Assembly (NCBI GenBank): GCA_038496445.1
Contig: JALMLS010000216.1
Coordinates: 558,001-622,000, forward strand
DNA: 64,000 bases
Source of the DNA: Trichosphaerium sp. ATCC 40318
Taxonomy: Eukaryota; Discosea; Flabellinia; Trichosidae
Reading direction: 5' to 3'
A program made the translations under genes and the position numbers. Below are positions 10,030 to 22,548 of the stretch, in pieces. Each line of letters starts with the position of its first letter. Within the stretch, counting starts at the first letter, position 1. The notes under the pieces are model-generated. The model did not search any database. It worked only from the letters and a program-made list of their open reading frames with translations, and was not told the origin of the DNA.

Positions 10030-13000
10030 ATGTGCGTAACAACGCCTGTTATTATCATCCTACCACCTGTTGACGCCTATATTGAAGAAAAACGCAACTA
10101 TTGGAAAGAAAAAAATAAAATTCAGTGCAATCCAACAATATTTGGAATCTAGTGCAGTTATACCTATAACTGTTAATGACGAGAAGAATATTATAGTTAA
10201 ACTACAATTCCACAAGGTAAAGCCAACTTCTCATGAAATACTATCGATTACGTGAACTGATAAAAAGAGTTTTGTAGATTACTAGCAAATCCAACAGACA
10301 GGAGCTGTTAGGATCGCTATCGCTTGCTGCTTATGACGCAGACTTCTCCTTGGACCTGAAAGAGAACCCAATAACGTAAGTTCAACCGCCTGTTCGCTTG
10401 TATGACATCAAGATGTTTTATACTGTTACTAACAACTTAAGGCCACGAGAACAAGATATTAGTGCGTATTCAAGTAACAGTGTATTCGGCAGTGTAAGCT
10501 TTTTCTTGTTTTTTTCGTTGTCTGATTTACTGATGCTTGTTTTTAGGACAGTGACATATCCGATGCACGTTTTGATATCAATGTTGGTGAGGACTAACTT
10601 TCTATTAGAATAATCTATCACTTGAAGAATCATCAACAAGCGCGTCATCAGTGCAACTATTGAAAACAACATCACGGCCAACTTTGAATCCATCTGATGA
10701 ATCTGTGGATACTTGTCATTCATCTGCTGCTTCACTAGCATCTCGGAAGTCTTCTAAATCATCAGACATTATTGCACCATATGGACGTGAATTAAACGAA
10801 TCTGAAGATAAGCATGAGCCACAACGAGGACCTACAACTGGCTATGCTCGTTCCGATGAGAGTTTTTCCGAAAGCGAAGAAAGTAGTAGTGCAGAGCTAA
10901 TCAACCCAGTCGAAAGGATGGATTCGAATAATACGGATGCAACGACACAATATAGCATTTTAAAGAACTCACCGAGAGCCTTATCTGCTTCGATATCTAG
11001 CATCAAACTAGAAAAGAATGAATCTTCCATGGCATTTGAAGAAAATTACGCCAATGAAACAATGCTTCCTGCATTGCCACAAGACCCTCCTGCGGTGCAA
11101 CGTACTTCTTCAAAGAAAAGGCGTAAGGAGAAGAGAGTAAAACGCTCAAATTCTAAAAAAGCTGGCAAAAAACCCGTGACTCCTGTTGCTTCATACACGA
11201 ATGATAGTGTACCTTCATATACAAATGACAGTGGTTCTTTTGTAACTGAAGAACCAATCCGTTCTGAAGGACCTGTTGCAAGCTATACAAACGACGAATC
11301 TCGCCCTGCCAGAAAACCAAGGAAGAAGATTTCGAAAAAACCGAAAGAAAAAGAAGCGATGGTTGCTTCATACACTAATGATAGTGATCCTAATCCTACT
11401 GCTGGTGTAGCATCTTATACGAATGATAATATGACCATTAATGAAGGAAAGAAAGAAGACAATATTGATAGTGCGGTTGCAAGCTATACAAATGACTCAG
11501 CAGATTTTGAAGCGCGAAAACCATCACGTGACAAAAAACGACCGAAGAAAAAACGTACTGCGGCCGTGCCGTCGTATACTACGGATAATCTTGCTAAAGA
11601 CAGCGGTGTGGTTGCTTCATACACTAATGATGGAGATTATGGTGATCAACGAAGCGCAGTTAAGAAATCTAACCCAAATATTGCTTCGTACACGAATGAC
11701 ACTACTTCAAGTATTAGTGGAGCTGTGGCTTCATACACAAATGACAATGTGTCTATACAAGAAGAGGTGAGAACCGAAAATCCTGTAGCTAGCTATACGA
11801 ACGATTCAAATGAATACAAGCCTAAAAAACGTGCAATGCCAAAAAAGGAACAAAAACCTAAACCTTCCAAGATCACACCATCATACGCAAACGAAAGTTC
11901 AGAAGATGATATTCCAGAAAATACATTTATAAAGCCAGAAGTCGCTTCAAATACGAATGATTCTTCTGTTGCATCGTACACTAATGACTCAGATGTCGCT
12001 TCATACGCTAATGATCCAGCACCTGTCAAGAAAAAGCCACAGCGTGCTACTCCAAGTAGAAATAGCAGTTCTGTGGCATCATATACTAATGACTCAGATG
12101 TTGCTTCATATACAAATGACACAGCGCCAGTAAAGAAAAGAGTACAACAAAATACTCCAGGCTTCAAAGTAACCAGCCCTGAGGCATCATACACAACAGA
12201 TAGTCCAGTAACAAGAATTAACATTAATACGGAGCACATGAATGCGAGCTATACCACTACTGAGGAGAAAGTATACACAAAAAGTAGTGATTCTGTAGTA
12301 ACATATACTACGGACGCAAGTGTCGTATCAGATGAGAGTGATGACTCTATTTTTGGTGTCTTGGAGTCAAACGATGATGAAGCTTCAGCTGACGATTTCC
12401 AAGTTGATCCAAGCGATACTTATTTTACTCAAGAGGATGGCCAGACTCAAAACATTACTTCTCATAGAAGCGGTGGTGATATGTCAGATTCGGAATCTGA
12501 GTCTTTCACTATGCAAGATAGTTCTGGAGATAGTGATAGTGATTCGATTGTATCTTTTCTGTCAGATTCTTCTCATGGAAGTAACGACTCTCAAGCACTT
12601 ACACGTATTCTAAAAGCTCATCAAGCTTGTGATTGGAATGGAGAGTATCAAAGAGTTCTAGCTATGCCAGAAGGTTAGGGATTTCCATCTAAATATGAGA
12701 TTTGTTGTTAACTTTCATTTTAGTTGGTAAAGTTCAGCAAATGCACAAAATTAAAGCTCTTCGTGTGCTTCAGACACGATTTACTGAGCTTGCGAGCGCT
12801 GTTGGAAAGATCATTATAGATGATAGATCACTTCCAAACTCTCAGAAGCGTGTACCACCTGTAAACGCTGGTGGCGTTGCCGGTGGAGAAAAGTACGTAG
12901 AAACTATAGACATACTTTTAACATTATCTTTAGGTATTTGCAAGCAAACATTTTCTTCAAGTTTGCTATCGATTGTCAAGGTTTATATGGCGGCGATAGT

Positions 13001-16000
13001 TTTGCTATGAAAGCAGCTAGTCACGAATTAAAAGGTCTCCATTGTTACTATTCTTTCATCCGAGATATGGAAGTTGGAAACTTGGCTTTACCTCTCATGG
13101 TTTTAATAGACTACAAGTGCGTTTCAATTTGTTAGAATGTAAAAATAAGTTATTGACAAACCACTTTAGAGGTTACAGACTCACAGCATCAGCTAAGCTA
13201 CCGCTTGGACGTGATACATTGAAATATGGTACTAATAGTTACCCTACAGCTTAAATCCTCATGTTTGTCAAGGTAGTGCTGATGGTGCGATTACTGTTCA
13301 TAAAGATATACCTGAGCTAAGTAGAGTAAGTTGTATATAAGCGTTTGCCACTGTTAACAATACCTTAGATTTTTGAGAGATCTGGTAAATATATCAACCT
13401 GAAACCTCATATTGTTGGCAGAAATGCACAAAAGGAAGAACTTTATGCTCCCGGTGATATTGAAGGTAAAAACTGTTATTTACTTCCTGCTTATTAACAT
13501 CTTTGTAGGCCATCTTGGTGATGATGGGTGCGCAATTTGGTTTACCCTTGCTCGTTGTAGTTGTGACGTATCTTAAATCATTAGGGTCTATTACGTTATT
13601 GATACTGCCCGAGTGCTCCCTGCTGAGGCACCTTCTGAAATTGTTATGGGATTTCTGTATGATGCTTTTTCTTAGTTTGTTATTTTTATAACTTGTCGAA
13701 CTAGGATAAAACCAGTTGGTGTGGGTAGAAATAAGGCTCAGCTTCTTGTACAATCAGATTTAGATTCTTTTGTACAAGAGCAAGAGCTAAGATTGAAAGG
13801 TAAAGTCAATTCTCTTTCTTGCAAGCACTTGGGTCTAAATACATTTCTCCAGTTCTTAAAGAATCAGTGGAACAACTTTTGGCATCAGATAACCCTGAAG
13901 AGCTTCAGTTTTTAGATACTACAGTATACACACAGAATACAGGTTACTAGAAAGATTGAACAAAGTTTTTCTTAGTGTTTAAAACTAGGACCTATCAATG
14001 AGTTGGCTAGCCTCTTGACTGGTACAGATATTCGCGGAGATGCTATATTATTACCTCCAGGGTGAGGAATTCAGTTACTTAAGACCATTTCTATCTAATG
14101 CAAGCCGTTGTTTAGGTGTAAAGCAAAGCGTCTTGTAAATCTGCTAAGATTTGAATTTGTGAAGCACTACAAACAACCTTTATCATCTGATGCTTTTACA
14201 CGTATGTTAATATCAACGTACTGATTCAATGATAATTAATATGGATATAGCTTTTGGTAAACACGATATCCATGTTCATAATGGTGAAGTTACACGTGCT
14301 ACAGGAGAGTTACTTCATACAAAATTACCAAAGTTTCTTGGCATGTTGAAAAAAAGAACTGTCTATGTTACATCACCAGTTGAGTTAGTAGAAATGATGC
14401 ACGAACACGGATTCAACGTTAGGTACAATAACATCTTACAGACAAAGGCTTTGAGAATGACTGTTTACCTAGGCACTTGGGTCGTCTTTACTGTATTTGT
14501 ACAGACGAGCATATAAAAATTTTAGCTGCGAGTGAGATGGTAGTTCGTGCTGGTACACCTCTTTGAAAAGAGTTCTTTTATATGACGAACTCTTACCCAT
14601 TATTACAGTAAAACGTGTTTTGAGGGAGCACTTGCGTCGATTCGACACTGCTGTAGCAAAGGACCATATTCTAGAAACATTCAATCTATTATTTGGCAAG
14701 TCTGTAAAATCTGATCTCTTCTGGCAACTCAATGTTAAGGCACGCCTTTGCACCAAAAATTGAACCTGTATGCTAATTCATTAAAGGTTCTTGTTGCTGC
14801 CAAGTTTGGATGGTACAACACAAGGTTTTGGGCCAAGTTTGATATCGCATCTGCTCGCAGTAGCATTAACATACAAATGTTGTTTGTTCGCCTTCAGGTA
14901 TGTTGAAATACTTGTCCTGTTGCCCCATTAATGCCCTTTTTAGAATATAACAGGAATAAGATTCGCTTCCGTAGTTTATGAGGATAGGGACCTATTCCAA
15001 CGGCCTGAGCCGTTTAATATACACCATATTACCACGTTTGAACCTGTTGTTAAAAAGCACCATAATACAGAACATATGATGCTCAAAGTAGCTCAGGTAA
15101 TAATTTTTGTGACTTATCTTGTCTTATTTTGTTTTAACTTGTGTTAAGGATACATCAGTAGAAGAGCTTGAAAGGGCAGTTGTTGGATTCTATGAGAACG
15201 TGTATGGTATAAAAAGCGACAAACTGGCGTTACTGAAGCTTAAAATTGCTCACATGTACTGAAACTTTTTTTTCTCCTTTTTTTCTTAGTTGTTTATTTG
15301 TGAACAATGCGGACTAACGTTGCCCTTAATAGGTATGCAAAGAAAGGAAACATGGATCATGCTGAAAATATTATTAAGGAAGTTTATAATTATTTCAATA
15401 AGCTTGTACCTCTAGAAGTCGAGATTGGCTATTCTTACCTTTATGCTATTATTTTCGAGCACAGAAAAGAGTATTTACGTGCTGAGGAGTATTTTACGGT
15501 TGCTATGCACCTCTTACAGAGATATACAGGAGAACAGACCAAACTTGTGTACGTTAATCTGCTAGACGGTAATTAATGTCAAAACTCACCTTTGGCATAG
15601 CTTACATAAACATCCTATGATTTTATATGTTCTAAACAAGATTGTTGATGTATTGAATGCTCAAGGATTGCGTCATATGTGCCGCCCATATGTATTAATG
15701 ATAGAAGAGCTATTTAGAAATATAGAGAGCAGCGTTTGGGTTAAAGTCAACACGGAGAGTTGCACGAAGGTATATACTTTTTTTGTTGAAAAAATCTAAT
15801 TTTGTAATACTAGGCATTTGGTGGCTTGTTTCCGCTTGGTAGTGCGATGGCAATGGATAATATATCTTCTAAAGAGTCAAAGTACTATACTGAAGAGAAG
15901 ATATTAAAGAAAGTCACTGATGAACAGAATACAATAGATCCAGAAGCGTGTAAGTTCGTCTTAGGTTCCTTCAAAAACTTACCCTGTTGTAGTGTACATA

Positions 16001-19000
16001 TGGGAAGCAACTAAAATACAACATCGTATTTCAAAAATGACTACACTCCATAGAGACCAGATTCATACATTTTATGGACCTCATTATCAATATATAGGAA
16101 TGCTTCATAGAATTTGTATGTGCTTTGTAGTAAAACACTTTTTTTTGGCTAATTTTTTTTACAGATGAACAAAAAATGCTGGATGGACACGTAAAAGAAG
16201 CTCTATTGGGTAATTTTATTTACTTTATATTTGTGTTGAATATTTATGAATTGTTTATTTTAAACAGGAAGCACGCTTATTCGCTGTCAGTCCCATTTTT
16301 TACTTATTGAACCATTCAAAATCGAGACAATATCACATGTTCAGAACCTTAATATCTATGTATGGAAGAAAACAACATACCTAGCCTGGGAATCAGCTAG
16401 ACATGTTACCCCTTCCCAGCTGGAATATGTATTCAAAAAAGAGACTACGGAGAGAGTACAAGAAATATTCATAAGCGAGCATTCTTTTGAGGTTGCCAGT
16501 AGGTTTCTTGTCTGTATCTTACTTGTATTAGCCTGGCGAATATACAATTGGTATAGTATACCCACGTACCTGTAGAGGTAGTATTGAGTATCACCATCAT
16601 GTCATTCAACATAAACACGTGACTTTCTTGGGTAAAGCGACAACAAGTCCTTTTTTTCTTGATTTTGTTAATGTTATTTTTTAGGACCAGACGAAGCAGG
16701 TAAAAAAAAAAAACTCTACCAAGAGTTATGTTGACTATTATATCTAACGTAATATAAAGGAACGGCATGCACGTTTATGAATGTCAAGGTTCAAGGATCT
16801 TTGTCTATTACAAAGAAGTTTCTTCGTGGTATTAGCGTCAAACAAATAAGTACAATGGTTTTTGGTGACTACGATTTAATAACTTGCTTCTTTGTAACTG
16901 GTACGCACTCCTTCAGACTACAGGTGATAATATACTTATCGTATTTTTAGATGGTGGACAAGTATATAGCTATGGATGTAATAAATCTGGAGTGTTAGGT
17001 ATTGGTCCTCACGCTTCAGTTACAGAGCCTGTTCTCATCAGGTAGTTGCCTTATAATGTTTGTTTTCTGTACTTATTTATGAGTTTGTATTAGGTCTCTA
17101 AGTAGTATAAAAAAAGTTATTGGTAGCCAATCCTCAGGTAAAAATGGTAACAGCACCAATCCACATGTGTTAGCATTAACTACAGATGGTGTTGTGTACT
17201 CGTGGGGTGCAGGTATGACACTATAGGGCAACTGGACAAGAGGTTTTAACAATATTTGTTAAGGACAACATTACCAACTTGGACATGGTGATCAAGAAGG
17301 AAGAGATTTACCCAGAGTGGTACAAGGTAAGTGCAAAGTATATACGATGTAAATTAACATTCCTTCATAGCCATTCACGGAGTACAAATGGTAGATATTG
17401 CTGCATCTCCATGTGTCAGTTGGAGTGTATCCTCGACAGGTTTCTTGTTTTTAGAAGTATTCTCCTGTTTGTAATGTAATTCTTGCCTTGTAGGAGATGT
17501 ATATGTTTGGGGATACCTTTATCTCAGTGGTATCGATTATCGCTCAGTATCAAGTCACAAACTAACTTTGTTGGATAAAACACATGGAGCACCGCAAAAG
17601 CTTACACTTCATATGGGTGTAAAGTTCAGGAAAATACAAGCAACAAACGTATGACACAACATTTTTCTCAATTCTTATGAGGGTGTAGTACACAGTACAA
17701 TCAAGTTGTGCAACTATATCATTAATAAGCACAACTGGACAATTATACTTGGCTGGAAAGATACCTGGATACACCCAGCATGTATGTTAAAGAATTTGCT
17801 TTTTTAGGTTTTTTTCAAACGTCATTTCTCCTTACAACCAAGCAGACACAGAGGTTCAAGAACTATCATTCAAACTTCGTGTTAGTTCGTGCTTTACTAC
17901 CATACTATGTACTGTCAACTTCTGGAGGTAGAGACCACATGTTGGTCCTATGTCTTGACAAGTCAGAAAACTGTACGTTTTTGGTTTTATTGGTTGTCAT
18001 CAACCTAACCATGATTAGTGGTTTGTATGGCGTTTGGTTTAGGAGGAAGTGGAGTATTAGCAAATAGAACGAGGTACTTTTTAAGGATTTTATTTGCTTG
18101 GGTGATTGTTTCTAATTGTTTTCTTCTTCAAAATCAGGTTCCCTGTGAACACTGCTATTTCTGGTTGGACTAGGAACTGGCAGCAAGATACAAAGTTTGC
18201 TGTAGCAAGAGAAAGTATTCATAAGGTTAATATTAAGGGTGTAAGACAAATACTAGCAATAGATAGAAGTTGTATTGCTGTCACGAAGGATTACAAGGTA
18301 AGTTATTTTTTCCCCCTGTTTTTTTTGCAAACACGGTTTTTAGGTGTTCCAGTGGGGTGATAATGTTATTGAGCCAGAAGAAGTTCATCTGTGTAAAGAC
18401 ATGTATCCATATTGTGCATCTAGGGTTTGTAATGCTACTAAAGAGTACACTGTGATATGCACACAGAAGAAGCAAAAAACGGGTAACTTTCTATTGTTGA
18501 AAGCTTTTCTTTGTCTGTTTTCTCACTACGTGTAGAATTCAAGGTAGTGATCCCACCTGAACTTGTTCGTGCTAGAAAAGAATACTTAGATCAACAACCT
18601 TGGCTTGAAATTACTTCTGGCCTGTGCGTTTATTTAACTCATAGTTTAATGAAGCATTATCTATTTCTGACTAATTGGTTTTGTTAGAGTCTCCCCTGCC
18701 CAAATAATAACAGTCCGGTGGCATAGACCTGCGGGATATGGAGGTATCAATGAATTAATATGCATTGCAACAAAAGAGACTGCTTCACTTGGCATAGACT
18801 TGAGCCAAAAGCATTCAGCTTTGCAATGGTATGTTATTCTTTAACAAATGTTGTATGTAACCGTTTTGTCAGGAACCGTATGGATGATAGTAAGTTTGCA
18901 GAGTACGTTGAAGAAGCTTTAATATTAGTACTCGCTTATTTGGTTTAAATTAGGCTATGTGAAGGAGAGATGAAGTTCAAGGCACCACATGTTGATGGAG

Positions 19001-20962
19001 ACTATTGTATTTGCTGGCTTTTTAGTAATATTGGAGAGGTTAAGCTGTCTCTTCAAACTCAGTTGAATTTCAGTATAAATACATTAAGTATATGACAATG
19101 ATCTCATCTACTTTGTTATCTTACAACACTTAGTGTCTCCGCCTGAGCTTTTTGTTTTGGAGTTTGACTGTACTTTGTTGCAAGAAACTGATGATATGAT
19201 TGAAATAGAATCTGGTAAGGTCAAGTACAAATGGAGGAGACCAAGACTCGCTAGTAATGTACAAGATGAAATATTAGTAGAGTATTGGGAGCCCAAAAGA
19301 GAATCATGGGTGCAACAGTACGTGAACCAAGAAAAACAATAACTCTTACTAACGTTTGTTCACTTTGTTTGTTTGCTTTTCTCACGTGTTGATGTTTTTT
19401 TAGCACTCTGTCTGGAGTACACATCCGCCCTAACGTAACTGAGGGAACCAATACAGTGTCGTTCAGTAGAATAGGTTGCTTCAAGTACCGTCTTACATGG
19501 AGTGTACAATTCAAAGACTCGCCTGAAAATAAAGTAACAAAGAAGCAGTTGCTAATTCTCACTGATATGTGGCAGAAAGGTACTTATACTCACTTCTTCC
19601 AAAAACTCTCAAACACATATTTACTGTCTATCCGACAGTTTATTTCTTACTTGAGATGTACTCGAACGGCAACATTTTGTATTTTTTTTTTTGTTTCCTG
19701 ATTTTTTTCTTCTTAAGATCCATTGTTGTTGGAGCTTGATATTGATGCCGAGACTCTCCCTGGAGATTGGTGTAATATAACATGGCAATGGAATGAACTT
19801 CATTTTAAGAAAATAGGTCAAGCACTAACTGGTATTTATGAAGAAACCGCTTCACCAGGTTTGTACATCCTTAAATTATTTTTCGTACTATTTTCTTACT
19901 TTTTGTGGTAAGCGAGTGGTACAAGTGCAAGGAGTTTTGGTCTTTTAGATATATCCACGAACATTACAGGGAAGGGTAGAATAATGCTAAGCAGACACAT
20001 GAGTGGTAGGTATCACTTGCGTACAAGAATCAACAACGCTTTTGATTTGCTTCATGAACAAGTTGTTGTCTTTGTACCTCCTCCAATAGCTTACTCAGCC
20101 CAACCTACTGTTCAATCTACTATCCAACAAACACAAGAAGCACCAAAGGCAAAAGACGATTTTGATGGAACAACTGGGATTTCATCGCCAGAACACCGTC
20201 CAGCTTATACTGGAAGCAATTCAATAGACTTTGAACAGCCTGGTAGTAGTACGTAGTTAATACAGTGTGAAGTTTGTGGCTAGAATACTTGATCATATGC
20301 CACGACGTTCAAGCCACTAAATGTAGTGTCATGATTCATTCTAATATTTCTTTAGTTGATTGGCATGCAGCATATCCTGTAAGTAATATGGAGAATATAT
20401 GGTTTCCTGCAATGTCTGGTGTTTTAGCAAATTGTAAGAAAACATTTCAATATGCTTCTGCATCACCTGCAGCACAATCACACTTCAAAGAGGTAAGCAA
20501 AGCACTAAAAAACAAAAACGCTTAGTTTCAGAGAACGCCATTAGAAAAGTGTAGCTAACCAATCTTTCCTAACTTCAGGCTGCAGTTACTATGAAAGCAA
20601 CCCTAGATAATATATACAGCAGATACCTTGAATGGGAGCGTGTAAATAATCCACCACCTCCAGAACCTGTACAGGAACAAAAGGAAGAAATTGTCGAAGA
20701 AAAACCACCTAAACCTGAACCACAAGAAACAGTTGTCAATGACACTTCCAGTGCTAATGGAAGTGATGATAGCTCATCTTCTTGGGTATCTATTTTAATG
20801 TCTGCTGGCTTTGATAGCAACAGAGCATCTGAAGTAGCTGAATTATTTGAAGAATGTGCACTTGACATGGATGATGTTACTGGTCCGTTACTTAAAGAGC
20901 TTGGGTTAACAGGAATGGAGCGTGTTAAGGTAATGAAGGCAAAGAAGGCTTCTTTAAAGTAA
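10030..20962 (+). CDS. Giant CLU-TPR-RCC1-SAM protein with an N-terminal SYTND repeat array
   Basis: Reading exons in order gives a short N-terminal region (about 10.03-10.6 kb), then a long exon (about 10.6-12.68 kb) with some 20 copies of a (V)ASYTND(S) octamer set in Lys/Arg-rich linkers and an acidic Ser/Asp tail. A CLU domain (about 12.6-13.7 kb) follows with WNGEYQRVL, ANIFFKFAIDCQGLYGGD, the RLTASAKLPLGRDTLKYG block and YVIDTARVLPAEAPSE. The TIF31-type segment ends HEHGFNVRYLGRLYCIC (about 13.7-14.5 kb), and TPR-like helices lie at 15.3-15.6 kb. RCC1-type repeats (16.8-17.9 kb) include GQVYSYGCNKSGVLGIG and GVVYSWGAGQHYQLGHGD. Beta-sandwich stretches (18.7-19.9 kb) and a C-terminal SAM-like domain (20.78-20.95 kb) complete it. 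No convincing stop or start was found at the joins. CLU proteins act in cytosolic mRNA and mitochondrial handling. The start at 10030 and the exact intron set are uncertain. Two neighbouring genes remain possible. Confidence 0.6.
11185..12318 (+). repeat. About 20 imperfect copies of an (V)ASYTND octapeptide
   Basis: Within the long exon, units such as VASYTNDS, VPSYTNDS, IASYTNDT and VASYANDP recur at irregular distances of 8 to about 50 residues. Linkers are basic (for example KKRPKKKRT). Later copies degrade to SYTTD and TYTTD. The codons of the copies differ, so the array is old or selected at the protein level. Confidence 0.9.
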
Positions 20963-21557
20963 AATAAATAGATACTAAATAAAAACATTCTATTTATTCA
21001 TTTCACAAGCTTCACAATCACGTTGTTGTAAACAACACTAGCTTCGCCTTAAAGCTGTTTGCCAATACCACCAAAGCTGTCACGATTAGGTATTGTTTAG
21101 TCAATGGGTTTACTGAGAAGAAAAATCATGGCATGAGAATCGTCAGCTTTAAGCCCAAGTGAATAATAATGATGCAAAAGTGGCAAGAAAGAAGGTGCAT
21201 TGACAGCTGGATTACGCATTCAACAATTATTTAAAGATGACAATGAAGAAAAGGAGAAGCCATTGCTTGGTAGCAGAAGACTATTAGTTTGAGATGTAGT
21301 GGAAAGAATCATCGAAGGCTAGCAGCAACACTAGTTGGATCCCTATACCATGTGGTTATCGGTGTATAATGGTTAGCGTTAACTAATAATCTCAAAAAAA
21401 TAAAGTCAAAATCCATGTAGCATAACAAAATAACAATTCATTCATTTTAGAACAATAACACATGTGGAGGTTTAACGGCTATAACAGTTAGCAAGTTTAA
21501 ATTTTGTAGCCGGCGGCAAAAGCCGTTACCATGGTATGACCTCTAAATACGTGCTTT
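20963..21557 (+). other. Intergenic, with a possible short two-exon coding remnant
   Basis: Downstream of the giant gene an open frame (about 21009-21158) reads VVNNTSFALKLFANTTKAVT and continues to MRIVSFKP. A GTGAAT...AAAAG stretch of only 22 nt (21159-21180) would join it in frame to GKKEGALTAGLRIQQLFKDD, ending LLGSRRLLV and a stop at 21292. No ATG opens the frame. It may be the tail of an unrecognised small gene or a decayed copy. Family unknown. Confidence 0.25.
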
Positions 21558-22193
21558 TCAAGTTTTTAATAGCCTGCTTCTGATAAGCAAAACAAGTCTT
21601 TTGAATTCATACTTTGTCCACCATCCTGGCGCAGTTCCCTCAACGATATCAAGGACAGCATGCTTATGTAATGCCCCATTGAATATCACTACGTCTCCTG
21701 AGCGCACTGTGACGTTGCCAAGCTCATCCGAGTCGTGTCTTTGGTATCCGAACACCATATCACATCCAAAACTTAATCCAACCATCCAGTGGTTATCTCT
21801 ATGCCAGCTACGCTTAGATTCGGTGTTTCTGTATATAAGCCCTGCTACTGAGTTGAAAACGCATTCTCTTGGTATTTTAGCCGAAGCTACGTCTGTGTAA
21901 TAGTATTTACTCTGTCTTAATGCTGTTCTGATGTCCTTTGCTATTTTTTGAAGGTTTTGTTGTAATGTTGTTTGTGGTGTGCCCCAATCGCTTTTAAACA
22001 CCTGACAAAAAGACATAAACGGGTTTTTGGCGTATTCTTCGCCTGAATAACGTGCCAAGTCTACATCAGCTAGCGCGGCTTTACAAAACTCCTCAGCGCC
22101 GCTACTTGGTACCAGACCTCGTATAATGCATACACCAGACGGAGAAAGCAGAACTTCGAGTGATTCGTCCGAGGAGTGTTGCAGTACCTGCAT
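21558..22193 (-). CDS. 2-oxoglutarate/Fe(II) dioxygenase, AlkB-like
   Basis: This is a single-exon, 211-residue protein in an intron-rich neighbourhood. The jelly-roll core carries a proximal His-x-Asp (SKRSWHRDNHW), a downstream LSFGCDMVFGY strand, SGDVVIFNGALHKHAV with the likely distal iron-binding histidine, and an RLVLLIRSR strand that would hold 2-oxoglutarate. The order and the SGDV..FNG..H pattern match AlkB-type enzymes, which oxidatively remove alkyl groups from nucleic acids or act on proteins. The substrate cannot be read from sequence. The start is ATG 22193 and the stop TGA is at 21558-21560. Confidence 0.65.
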   Translation of the reverse strand: MQVLQHSSDESLEVLLSPSGVCIIRGLVPSSGAEEFCKAALADVDLARYSGEEYAKNPFMSFCQVFKSDWGTPQTTLQQNLQKIAKDIRTALRQSKYYYTDVASAKIPRECVFNSVAGLIYRNTESKRSWHRDNHWMVGLSFGCDMVFGYQRHDSDELGNVTVRSGDVVIFNGALHKHAVLDIVEGTAPGWWTKYEFKRLVLLIRSRLLKT

Positions 22194-22548
22194 ATGATAC
22201 GCCAGTTTAATTTTCTGAATATAGGTGGTATATTTGGAAGAAAATCAACGAAAATGCTGCGGCTTTTACGTGAATGCTTAACCGAAATTAAGACATTTGG
22301 CACTAATTGATCCATTGATCACTTGTAGTATAAACACTATTGATTTGTACACTTTATGTACCAGAGGCATAAGCTTGTATTTGAACAACGATCATTAGTG
22401 TTGCTGGTTCTTGAGCTTTGTTCGACAAATTCTTGTTTACTCTTAGGAACATTGTAGGATTATTGTAGTAACCGTAAGTGATAATATGAACAACCAACGA
22501 CGTGATAGACTTGTTATTTTACAATGTTTTACAATGTGCACTTATTGC
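22194..22548. other. Intergenic between two minus-strand genes
   Basis: This 355-bp AT-rich stretch lies between the stop of the phytochelatin synthase and the ATG of the AlkB-like gene and presumably contains the latter's promoter. No gene or repeat was identified. Confidence 0.4.

Noticed and set aside
11793-12239. 148-codon minus-strand frame opposite the SYTND array
   Set aside because: It is the antisense shadow of the repeat (repeating VYDATE-like units) and has no independent support.
16200-16800. A gene boundary between CLU-TPR and RCC1 parts
   Set aside because: Coding-quality exons continue through this stretch in plus orientation without a convincing stop, poly(A)-like gap or new start. 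I kept one gene but note the doubt.
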